This document shows positions 1 through 12,400 of a stretch of 64,000 bases of DNA, one piece after another. Below the pieces are notes generated by a model that was not told where the DNA came from, did not search any database, and saw only the letters and a list, made by a program, of their open reading frames with translations. The stretch is from Diphasiastrum complanatum (taxonomy: Eukaryota; Streptophyta; Lycopodiopsida; Lycopodiales; Lycopodiaceae). The stretch is taken from the NCBI GenBank assembly GCA_029204225.1, contig CM055094.1, positions 63,378,442 to 63,442,441 on the forward strand, read 5' to 3'. Within the stretch, counting starts at the first letter, position 1. Each line of letters begins with the position of its first letter. The position numbers and the translations under genes are program-made.

Positions 1-345
1 TTGGATTATAAAAATCAGCAATTTACACAGTTTCACCATAAGCTCAGGCTTTCAAATGATTCCACTGCTTGTTAGGAACTGTCCTTTATCTGCCAACGTC
101 TTGATATCTTTTTGAAGTGTTAAATGTTGATACTAGTTTGTTTCGAGAAATGAATGTTCCAGTTGCATATATTTCTATGACATGTATCACTTAGTGTGCT
201 AAGGCTTGTTGTAGCTCTATGACAAAGATTACCTATGCTTGTGCCTCTGTTGAGAAGAATTTTTTAAGAGAATTGGTACTTGGCTCAGTAGTTGCAACTT
301 CTCCTTCTTATGAGTTGTGGCCGCTTGTACTATGTAGGTACACAG
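1..345 (+). other. DRP2 intron sequence (upstream part)
   Basis: No coding similarity seen. It ends in an acceptor (GTACACAG) at 345. The first DRP2 exons must lie before base 1. Confidence 0.6.
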
Positions 346-455
346 GTATGCACGTTCTAACGATGCCGTGCTGCTTTTGGTGGTACCAGCACCTTCAGTG
401 CGTGAAATTACTGGATCTCAAGCACTTAGAGTTATTCAGGATATCGATGGTGATG
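346..455 (+). CDS. DRP2: DRP2 exon: GTPase core strand
   Basis: Encodes [20 protein letters not shown] and ends DIDGDG. It matches the dynamin GTPase strand just before the G4 motif. Acceptor CACAG before 346; donor GTGGGT at 456. The last codon is split (G|GT) and completes correctly with the next exon. Confidence 0.88.
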
Positions 456-3400
456 GTGGGTCTCGTTTCTTTACACTTCTGCTAATATTCATCAATACAT
501 CTCACAGTTTCAAACTTTTAGCTTTCTAAAGCTACAATCAATCATCAATGTTGTCTGTAGAGATTAGAAGTTGAAATTTGCAACAGCAATAAAGCAAGTC
601 TTGATATCCTGGATAATACTTTTTAACTTTTTCCTTGCAACTGTTCTTTTATCATTTGCTTATCATGGAACGTAAACGGGAATGGTTGCCTATGTTTCAG
701 GTTCAAAAGTAGCACTTGTTAAATCTAATTTTAGCTGTCCTTGAGTAATATGTAGGAACTTGAGGCATCACATGAGTCTAAAGGTCAAATCCATGCAGGG
801 TGTCTTACCTTTTTCCATCTAGAGTTTTCAGATGAGGGATATTTTATCTGGCAGTAAAATGGCATTCTTCTATGAAACATCTGGATTTGAAATTGCAGTC
901 CAAGTTAGCACTAAGCATGCATGAAAACAATCATCAGTAGCTAGCTTTGTTTTATGATTGCTTAACTGAAAATAGAGTTTGTTTCTCGTTTGTCAATATA
1001 AAACTCTATGCTGGTAAAATATTTAATGAGCAAAGATAAAATTTTCGAGTTCATGGACAGTATCCTCCATTTACCTTGAACAAATTTATCACATGTATCT
1101 TGTATCAGGTTCCAGAACGGTTGGGGTGATCAGCAAAGTTGATCAGGCAGTTTCAGATCAACGAAGTCTAGTAGCTGTACAAGCTCTTCTTTCAGGCGAA
1201 GGCCCTACGTTAACTTCAAAGATTCCTTGGGTAGCAATGATAGGGCAATCTGTGTCTATAGCAGCAGCACATGCTGGTTCAGTCGGCAAGGATGACTCAC
1301 TGGAAACAGCCTGGCGTGCTGAAATGGAGTCTCTGAAGTCTATATTGAGTGGGGCATCACCAGCAAAGCTTGGAAGGGTTGCTTTGTTGGATACAATTGC
1401 TCGGCAGATCCGAAATCAAATCAAACGACGTCTTCCAACTTTACTTTCAGGGTATCATTCTTGGCAACGATTCTCCGTTAATGTTGCAACAGTATGCTGG
1501 AATCACTGAACTTATCTCGTTTCTTTGTAGATTCATGTCAACTAAATTTAGTTGTCCCTGTAACATTATGCTACCTCTGAAGCATTTTGTTGGATTTTTT
1601 TTTTCTTATCGGACAGCACAGCATTAAAAAAGTGGCTTTTACATCCAAAAGTCATTTCAGTCAAATGCAGAGTTCGCATGAGTATCTTCACCTACTGGCC
1701 TTAGAATTGAACAACTGCACAAAAATTAGCTAGTTGTGACCATACATGCATGCTGCAAACTCAAATATCAACTGGAAAACACCTGGTTTACTTTGACAAG
1801 GTACACAATTTGAGCATATACAAAATATAAATGGTGCCGCAACAAACGTTTTGTGAATATACATGTTTCCAAAAAGTATAAAAAAATGCTAAAGGTAATA
1901 TTCTTTAGCAAATCTATCCTAAATTTGTATATAAATGAAAAATTAGGAGGTCTAAGGAGCTCTAGTTTTTGAAATGGTTCCCTACATTTTTTAGTAATTT
2001 TGGCACCTTGCATGTCATGTTTTGGGATGCCTGTGCTACATGTGGTATCAGAGCAGCATCTTTGTATCAATGGTTGACCCGTACAGTTCGAATATGTCAC
2101 CCCGCACCCCACAAGGCACAAACCAAGCTGGCAAGGCACAGTCATGGTTAGCTGCCGGTGCAGGATAGCTGCCGATCGTTCAACTATAAGGGTTGTTGAC
2201 TAGATTTGGTGGGCGTTAATGAGGCAATGTCTTGCTTAATGGTGAAAGCACGGATAGTTGGGTTGGTGTTCTTCGTGGTCTGATTCTGTAATAGATCTGT
2301 ATTGGTGCGGCTAGGCAAAGGTCCTTGGCAGGGCTATCTCAAAGGGGGACCTTGTCTTTGTTACCTGTTAGTAAACCTGCCTGAGTGTCTTGCTTGTATG
2401 GTTTCATTTGCGACAACGCCCACACCAGACGCAAGCAGGAAGTTAAAAGTTGGAAAGGGCAATTTCAGGGGAGATCTTCTTTGGAGCAGTTGGTCTTCAT
2501 TGGGATGGCTACCTTTGGTGTTGAAGAGTAATGCCTATTTTATCCCTTTGGCTAAGCACTAATTAAGTTGTAAGTTGTTTATAACTCATGGGGCATGTTA
2601 TTAATTAAATACATGAGACCCCCCCTTTTGTAAGTTGAGTAAATTAGTGCAAGTGGCCCACTTGGCCAAGTAGCTCACTCCTATGGTTGACACCTAGACT
2701 TTCCATGCATGTAATTGAGGTGCTTGCCTCACAAGGGATTTGGAGGACCCACGCCCTCTCTCTCTAGCAATTCATTTCCTCTTCTAACTTTTGGTGTCCA
2801 TATTACTGCCTTGTTAGATCAGGGTCTCATTGTTCCTAGTCACAACCCTTTCGGTGCCCCTGTTCTCCTGTAAGAAAGATGGTACCAAACGTCTTTGTAT
2901 TGATTATCGTGCTTTAAATAAGTTGACTATTCGTAATCAGTACCCTATTCCACACATGGATGACCTCTTTGACCAGCTTGGTACATTTAAAATCTTTTCC
3001 AAGATAGACCTTCGTTCTGGATATTACTAAAGCAGGATGCACCCTTCTGACGAACATAAGACTGCTTTTCGTACTCATCTTGGTTTATATGAATTTCGTG
3101 TGCTTCCTTTTGGTGTTACTAATGGCCCTCCTACATTCCAAAATGTGATGAATAACGTCATGCGTCCACTTCTTGGTCATTGTGTCTTGGTTTATACTGA
3201 TGATATTCTTAGTTTTAGCCAGCCTCTTGCAGAGCACGTTTCCCATCTTTCCTCTGTATTTCAGTTACTTGCACATCACCAGTTATTTGCTAAGTTGTCT
3301 AAATGTTCTTCTGTTGTTGCCAAGATCGAGTTTATTGGTTTTCTTGTTTGTAATGGCCACATTCGTCTGGATCCTCATAAGGTTGAGGCCATCTAGGATT

Positions 3401-6400
3401 GGCCTATACCAACTGATATTCATCATGTTCGTATGTTCCTTGGGTTAGCCACTCACCTTCGTCGTCCAGTTCCTCATTTTGCCACTATTGCAGCTCCTCT
3501 TCATGCACTTTTGAAGAAGTCTAGTACTTTTCTTTGGACTTCTGATGTCAGTCCGCGTTTGATACTCTTCGTCGTGCTGTTGTTGGTGCTGCCGTTATGT
3601 GTTTACCACAGTTTGATCAGAAGTTTCTTGTTGAGACTGATGCTAGTAATGTTGGTTTGGGTGCTTTACTTCGCCAGTCACAATGCATTATTGCTTATGA
3701 GTCGCGTCGTCTTCGCTCTTATGAGCAACGTTATTCTGTGCATGAGAAAGAGCTTCTTGCTATATCTGTTTTCTCAACGTGACCTTAGTGATCGTCAATT
3801 TCGTTGGTTGCAGTTTTTACAGTCTTTTAATTTTTCCATATGGTATCGTCCTGGTCGTGCTAACACTGCTGCTGATGCATTATCTCGTCTTCCAGCTTTG
3901 TTGAATACACTTGTTTCTACTATTCCTACATGGTTTGATGATCTACCTGCAGCATACCTTACATGTTTTGATTTTCGTGATGTTTATAGTTCTGCCCCAC
4001 CTGTTTCGTCCCGTCCTCATCAGGTTTACTCCATTGTTGACAACCGTCTTTATCGTTATGATTCTCTTTGTATTCCTAGTTCCTTGGGTATCCGTTCCCA
4101 ATTGTTGTCGGATGCTCATTCCTCTCCTATTGGGGGTCACTTTGGTTTTCAGAAGTCTCAAAGACCATTTCTATTGGACCTCTCTTCGATATGAGCTTGC
4201 TGTACTTATTCGTACCTTCCCTTTCTGTCTTCGTAATAAGTACTCCCGTGCTAAGTCTGCTGGTTTGCTCCAGAGTTGGCCTATTCCTCATCGCCAGTGG
4301 ACTGATATATCTATGGACTTTATCTTTGGCCTTTCCCATACCCAGTGTAGTCACGATTCATGTATGGTGGTAGTTGACAGGTTCTCGAAACAAGCACATT
4401 TTATACCAATTCTCAGTACTATCACAGGAGAGCAGTGTGCACGTTTGTTCCTATCAGAGATTTTCCGCCTGCATGGATTTCCTCGTACTATCCTTTTTGA
4501 TCGGGATAGTAAGTTTACATCTATATTCTGGACAAAGCTTATGTGTATATTGGATCAACTTTTTATGGGTTCTGCTTATCATTCTACTTCTGATGGGCAG
4601 TCTGAGGTCCTTAACAGGATCCTTGAGGATTATTTATGCCATTTTGTTACTCCTTTTGGGAAGGATTGGGATAAATGTTTAGCAGAGTATAGCTATAATA
4701 GCTCTGTTAGTACCAGCACAGGTGTCTCACCATTTTTATTATCTCATGGCTATGCACCTCTTTTACTGGGCATTCCTCTCCCTCCTGAGGATACACATGT
4801 CACACTTGCATCTTTTCTATCAGGTGCTTGAGAGCTTATTACCCGGGCCAGTTCGTTCAGCAGCGTTATCAAACCTCAGTTGATCGTCACCGCCACCATG
4901 TTGAGTTTCAGCTGGAGATATGGTTTATCTACGCCTACGGTTTGCACGTCATCATTTTGTCCAGGGCCATACTTCTACTGAGAAGCTTGCACCTTTATTA
5001 TGGGCCATATCGCATTTTGGAGGTTCTTAGTCCAGTTGCCAGGAAGAGTTATGGACTCGGCTCATTACATTCGCCACGTCCATTTACATTAACTTTACTT
5101 TATGCATAAGCAGGCCTTGGGCCCTTTTTTATTCATTAGCGACACTTAGACTATATGGTTGGCCTTTGGCCTTATTACTCATTATTAGGCCATTTGGACA
5201 TATTACTGGAGAGTGGGGGCCTTCTTGGAGGGCGCACTATTTTCCCTCCTAGTTGGGCCCTAGCCATCGGAAGCTTCCTTTTAGGGCTTCCTCTTGGCTA
5301 TAAGTAGGGAAACTGTGTCATTTGTTATTCAGCTGATGATACTGATCTCTCTCGTTAGCCTCCTTAATCTCTCTCTTTCCTGCGTTTTAAGGTTAAGTCT
5401 TGCTTATGTGCAGCTTTCATAGCTTAAGTCTTGCTTATGTGCAGCTTTCATAGCTTAAGTCTTGCTTATGTGATGCTTTCATAGCTTAGCTTTAGATCAG
5501 CTGTGGCTCTATTCGTAACTAAGTATATCCATACTTTCCTAGAAAAATCATCCACAAATACCATGAAGTAGGATGCTCCCCCTATAGACTTAGTCTGGGA
5601 CCACATAAGTCTGTATGAACAAGCTCCAAGATCACCTTGGCTCTATATGCTCCATCCTTAGGAAATTGCATACGATGATGCTTGCCCATAACACATCCTT
5701 CACAGATTTTTTTCAAAGATACAATATTAGGTAATCCTATTACCATATTATTGTCTTTTAGAACCTGTAAGCTTTTATAGTTGAGATGTCCAAATCTTTC
5801 ATGCCACATGCTGCTCTCCATGCTATCAGAAGCTGCACAAACCTGATGATCCGATGTAGACGCATCAAGTTTGTAAAGTCGACCTTCCAAAGAGCCTTTG
5901 ACCACAACTTTGTAACCTTTGTTTTTGTCTTTGATAAGACACTTTTGATCATCAAACTCAACTTTCATATTCTGTTTAGCGATAGCAGAAACTGAAAGTA
6001 AATTCTTCTTTAAACCTGGAACATAGAGAACATTCTTAATTTCTCCTATATGTAAATGTACTTTCCTGGTACCTCTACCTTTGATGTCGTAAGAAGAATT
6101 GTCTCCAAGCTTGACATGTGCATTTACACCACTGTCATCAAACTGTGTAAACCACAAACGATGTCGTGTCATATGTTGCGTTGCTCTAGAATCAATGAAC
6201 CAACAGTCTTGAGAGTTTTTTGATGTTGAAGCTGAGAATAACTCAAAGCATCCCACAGCTTCACTTTTGTCTTCGTCTTCAATGAAGTTGCCTGACTGCT
6301 TCTTCTTGTCCTGGATGGCCTTCTTTTTCCTGCACTCAAACACAAAGTGACCATATTTACCACGAAAGTTACAAAATCCCATTTCTCTTTGGATTGGAGT

Positions 6401-9400
6401 TGGAACTATCTCCTTTTTCCGAATTGTCCTTGCCTTCCTGCTTCTGATCCTTTTTACATCTTTATGCCCTTATTACCTTGATTCTTGGTAAAGAAACCCA
6501 ACTCCTTGAAATCTTCTCTAGACATCAAGTTTTGTCTTTGTAATTTCTCTTGAAATAGCAATCCATTTAGCTCGTCGAATGTCAGCGATCTTTCCCTCAA
6601 ACTTAGTGTCATAACAAAGTTTTGATATTGAAATGGTAAGCTACTCACCGTTTCATGGAAATCACCTGTCCAAATCTTGCCTTCCCTGTAGAAATTAGCT
6701 CACTGCTTGTCCGGTTAGCACCCCTGAATCAGACCTGTCCTGCTGCCTCAGATCAGACCTGTCCAGTTAGCACCTTCCTGGTCTCTGCTGCCTCAGGTAC
6801 TGCCGCCCTCAGAAACTCCTGCTTAGGTACTGCTGCCCTCAGAAGAACCTGCACCAGCTACTCCCGCCCTCAGAAGAACCTGTACCAGCTGCTGCCACCC
6901 TCAGAAGAACCCGCGCCAGCTACTGCCAGCCCTCAGAAGAACCTGCACCAGCTGCTGCCGCCCTCAAGATCACCTGAATCAGATGCTGCCACCCTCAGAA
7001 ACACCTGCTCAGATGCTACCGTCCTTAGCCGCTGCCTCCACCTTCGCTGCAGATGTAGTAACCTTCACTAGTTGTGACCTGCACCAGATGTAACCTGCAC
7101 CAGATGTGACCTGCAGTGATGACCTGCGTTAATAACATCTTCCGTAGATGCCGATCTTAATAAGATGGCCTTGATACCATGTTAGAATCAGAGTGATTTT
7201 GAAATGGGGGTAGACTAATCTTATTAGTACTCACACAAAACACCAAACTCAGTGGAAGAAGAAACTTTATTGAGGAAGGAGAGAATTTGTAAGAAGCTAT
7301 GCTTCATGAACAATAAACTGAATTGATTGAAGGAGGGCGCCCATCTGCTCTTATAGAGACTGGACTTGCTCTAAGGGAAAAGCTATTTGCCTACTATACC
7401 ATTTGGTAAAAGCAACTATGCTAATTACGAAGTCTCAAAAATAGCAATCTATCCTAGCATGATCATAAAATAGTATTAGTATTCTATACTATTCTAGCAA
7501 AATTGGTACTAACTTAGGTACCTAGTCAACCTTAGACTTTGACTTATACTAAAAATAGAAATAGGCCTTTGAACTAGCTCACAGGCTGGCCTCTACAATT
7601 AATTAATTAACCATTAATTCTAACACTACAAGCACCTCAATCTTGAAGAGGGAGCTTTTGATCTACAGGAGTCAGATCAGGTTGAGTCTTGCACTGTTGG
7701 AGAGCTATTGTCAAGGAGAGTGGGATGATCCAAAAATTTTCTAATTCTCGCTGAGTTTTGGGGAGTCTTTTTGGAGGAGCTTACACAGAAGTAGGGCGCA
7801 CTTTCTGTGGGGGCTTTTGGTTACTGATTTGTGGGGCCTAGTGCTTGTGCTAGTAAGGCCATACCAAGTGGCAAAGTCATAAGCAGGAGCTGAAGGGTTG
7901 CCTTGAAGTGGCTACATACCCGAGTTTGGGGTCAAACCCTAGTTGCTGGAAGTTGTTTCTTTTCTGATCTTTTTCAGGTTGAGCTTCTGTTTGAGCACAA
8001 ATTATAGTTAATGGTAGGTAGAGAGCCTGTACCAACATCTGAACCTGAATTGAAGGACTAGATTAACATGAGACAGAAAGCTCATAGTGGCAGGTGATAA
8101 AGACGATCGGAGATCTACGACAGGCTATTGCGTTAGGCTAGGTTAAGGGGCTATATCTTGGTGCAGCAAGAAGCATCTATCGAAGCTGAGTACAGGGCGA
8201 CTACGAGGTCCGCCTGTGAAGCTATTTGGTTACGACATCTACTTGAGGACATGCAGATTGCTCAAGTAAGACCTACACTGTTGCATTGTGATAACCAAAG
8301 CTACATTCAACTTGCGAAAATTCCAGTCTATCATGCACGGACGAAGCACATAGAGGGACTAGCACTTCATACCGGAGAAAGTGTATAGTGGTGAGATTGA
8401 GCTAGTTTATTGCGACACCAATGACCAGATAGCTGATATCTTTACTAAACCACTTAGTAAAGATAAGTTTGAAAAGTTCAGAACTTTGTTGGGTGTCAGT
8501 AAAAATAAAATAGCCATCAAGGGGGGGTGCTGAGGAGTAATGCCTATTTTACCCCTTTGTTGTAAGTTGTACATAACTCATGGGGCATGTTATTAAATAC
8601 ATGAGACCCCCCCATTTGTAAGTTGAGTAATTTAGTGCAAGTGGCCCACTTGGCCAAGTAGCTCACTCCGATGGTTGACACCTAGACTTTCCGTGCATGT
8701 AATTGAGGTTCTTGCCTCACAAGGGATTTGGAGGACCCACGCCCTCCTCTCTCTCTCTAGCAATTCATTTCCTCTTATAACTTTTGGTGTTGTGAGGTGC
8801 TTATGCAATTCTCCTTGTATGTGATGTTTTCCATAGCTAAGTTTCTCAAGCTTTCATAGTTGATCTAGAATTGAAGTTAAGATACTCCATAGCTAGGTCT
8901 TGCAATTTATCATTTGGAACTGAAACTCATTGCGCATGGGTGATATCCAATCTCAGTTGAGTTTATCCCCAAAGACTAGGATCCTCTTCAGAGTTTGGCA
9001 ACAAGTTAGATCAAGCCATAATCCTAGCAGATGGAAAGCAAAGTGTTGGAAAAGCTTTCATCCGAGAATTTTTTCTAAGTCCCGTTAGCTGTTTTTAGAA
9101 GTGAAGGGGAACTATCACACATCTCTCTCTTGGTGCAAATTTTGAATAAAAGTTGATAAAGAATGGGAGCAAATCAAAGGTGACCTAACCATACTGTAGC
9201 GCAAGCGTCCCAAAGGGAGCTGGGAACCACGACTTAGCTTCCCGACTTTCAACACTTGTCGTCCGAACCCACTCAACGTACAAGCAACCAACTCGCCAAC
9301 AAAGATTAGACTTAACCAACTCGAAGTTCTGGACCCAACATTGAGATCCAACCTGGCGCCATGCCAGATCTGGGGTCCCGACATGGGTGACCTTCCTCCA

Positions 9401-12400
9401 AGCAAGCTGCCCGACTTACATCAAACTGAACCAACTCGAAGCTCCGTTACAAATGAGTGACATCCATTCCAAGCAAGTCGTCTGACTTACATCAGACTTA
9501 ACCAACTCAAAGCTTCGTCACGAGTGCTGGAAGCCAACCTGGCGCCATGCCAGACTGGAAAGCCATAAACAAGCAACTTCCACCCAAGCAAGCCATCCAA
9601 TTCAGCCGACATGCCAGGATAACATTTTAGCAAGGGGAGATGAGACTTGGTTGGAGCTCTTGCCCTGAGTCACAACCCGCACCCCCCTATAGTTATGGTG
9701 GGATTCGCCACCTCCCCTCATAGCAAGTGGTTACCCCAAATTGGTAAAGCACATCTTTCTCTCTCTAGAATTTATTGATCCCTAGGCTTCCTTTAGTGAT
9801 GCCTAAATCGTGTGAGGTGATTGCACATCGATCCGAGCTCTCTGGACTTCGCTAGATCAGATTGAAGGTTTTGAGCCATAGGAACTTGGTGCCGGTTGGA
9901 TATTTGTTGTAGTGGCGCCGGAGGTGCCGTGAGCAGCAGCGGCGCTGTTGGTGCCAGGAACAATGCTGGCGTTAGTGGCATCGAGAGTAAAGCTTGCACT
10001 TGGAAGCTAGCTTTACAACATCGACCCCAAATCTGATGTCCTCACCAGATTTTAGATTAGTGCAAAGGTGTCTCCCAACTGTACTTAACTACTTTTATGC
10101 TAGTTGGCACAATACTCAATTTACTGGCCACTTTTCTTAACATTTTAGCTGGCACACCACAAGTCAGAGGCTCATCTCTTTATATTGGGTCTTTTCGTTG
10201 CCGTTCACATGTGAGTACTTGAATTGCGAATCCGCCCCACGGACTCTGTAATCCTCTTTGTTTGATGGTATCAGCCTTCAAAAGAAAAGTTCCTTCTTGA
10301 GCTATTAGCTCCTTGTATCACAAGCAATCATGCAAACTTGGCAAAGCACTAGTACTTAGACTCACCACGAATACATACAAGCAAGACACTCAGGCAGGTT
10401 TATTAACATGTAACAAAGACAAGGTCCCCCCCCTCCCCCTTTGAGATAGCTTTGCAAAGGACCTTTGCCTAGCCGTGCCCATACAGATATCACAGAATCA
10501 GCCCATGGAGAACACCCATCCAACTATCCGTGCTTTCAGCATTAAGCAACACATTGCCTCAATAATGCCCCACCAAATCTAGTCGATAGCCCTTATAGCT
10601 AAACAATCGGCAGCTATCCCGCACTGGCAGCTAACCACCCGTGCTTTACCCCCGGATTCGAGCAGCATCTTTGTATCAATGATTAACCCGTATAGTTTGA
10701 ATATGTCGCCCCACACTCCACAAGGCATAGACCGTGCTTTCATCTACCTAGGCAGCACTTTGTCTCATTTGTCCTACGTGCAGACAGCGCCAGGCCCGAA
10801 CCGCGAGAACTGCCCGTGCTTACACCGTGGGCAGCACCTTGTACAACAATTGTCCTGATGAAACCCCAAACAGTGGCCATCCCTATGAGACCCGCATAGT
10901 TGACCGGCTAGTCGGCTCTGATACCACATGTAGTACAGGCATCCCAAAGGGAGCCGGGAACCCCGACGTAGCTTCCCGGCTTTCAACACTTGCCGTCCGA
11001 ACCCACTCAACATACAAGCAGCCAACTCGCCAATCCCCCTATAGTTATGGTCGTATTTGCCACCTCCCCTCATAGCAAGTGCTCAACCGAAGTTGGTAAA
11101 GCACGCTTTTCTCTCTCTAGAATGTCGTTTTTGTCTCTCTAGAATTTATTGATTTTCCCTCTAGGATTTTCCTCAAACTGACTCTGATTACCTTTTGGGT
11201 TTCAGTTTTCGGTAAAAGCGCCAGTTGTAAGGCCGCTTCAAATCTTTTTGGTTTGGCACATAGCTGAGGGTTGTATCCCGAGACGCCAGTGGTATGCCAT
11301 CATGAATTGTTTATTTAGTCATATGTTGGCTTCTTAAAAGAGAGCTAACAAATGTGATGAGATTAAAGTAATTTTCAAGTTTAAAGCTAAGGTAGTAGTG
11401 ATCAATTTTGGAAAACTGTTGCACAGTTGAAGTCTTTCTTATAACGTACAATTCTTTCCTAGTTTTGCATTAGTAGCAGTGATCAAAAGTAGTGGACTTG
11501 AGGAGGTATTTTTTATAGTATTTTTGTAGTGAACGAGAATTTAGATGAAAATAAAAGGGCTTTTTAGAATCTGATAGTCTCAGCTCGTTAATTGCGAATA
11601 CTTCATCTAGTTGAAATCATCTTATATGGTTAATGCAAGGGATTTCGATGGGAGCTGAGTTATTACAAGAGGTTTGATTTTTGGCTTTCATTATCCAGAA
11701 ATTACTGGATGTTTAGTTGCTTTTGGGGTCCAGCCTATAGTTATCAGGCCAGATGGACCAGCTGATGCAGATAAGTTTTAGATTTTATTAAGAGTATAAG
11801 GTAGAACCCTAATTGCATAATTTGAAAAACAATGTTGAGGCACTATTGTTGGGAAACAGTGCTCCCAGCTGGTAGTTTTGTATCGAGATCCAGTAAAGCC
11901 CTTAAAAGAGGCACAAAGTAAATGTCCTTAATATTGTATCTCATAGACGGATCTGGCTATATTGCTTCTGTTTTGTACAGAATATGATTTATCTTTATGC
12001 AAACTTTATGTAAATTGACATGCTTGGGAGTAGATGTTTTTTTTTGAAGGTTTTTCCCCCCCTCAGAAAGGTTGTATCTTTTTGTGTATTATTCTGCAGC
12101 TTGGAAGGAAGATCTCAGATTGTAGAAGAGGAGCTTGTAAGACTTGGTGAGCAGCTTGTACAAACTGAGGAGGGTACACGAGCTATTGCCTTGGAGCTTT
12201 GTCGAGAATTTGAGGACAGATTTTTGCTACATATAAACACTGGAGAGGTAGTGTATGTGTTTGCAAGTGGTCTTCTTTTATGTTTCCTGAATTAATCTTT
12301 CAGGATGGTGGTCTATTTTCTTCACTCTTGGTCCTGTGCAGATTTGGGCACGTAAAAGACTATGACTTTAAAGATCTACAATATTTATTTTCTTAAGGAA

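Larger units (their letters stand above)
1452..12099 (+). other. DRP2: DRP2 giant intron, 10.6 kb, repeat-filled
   Basis: Bounded by donor GTATCA and acceptor CTGCAG, with the split glycine codon (GG|C) preserved. At least four LTR-retroelement fragments lie inside and are annotated separately. I see nothing specific in 1452-2023, 8800-9190 or 11160-12099 beyond AT-rich intron sequence. Confidence 0.85.

Noticed and set aside
5393-5485. CRISPR-like repeat array
   Set aside because: Three head-to-tail 31-bp units have no spacers between them; it is a plain tandem repeat in a plant LTR.
6655-7071. 138-codon open frame with Ser/Pro repeats
   Set aside because: It runs through the 30-bp minisatellite on the strand opposite the copia element; open frames are expected there and no similarity is seen.
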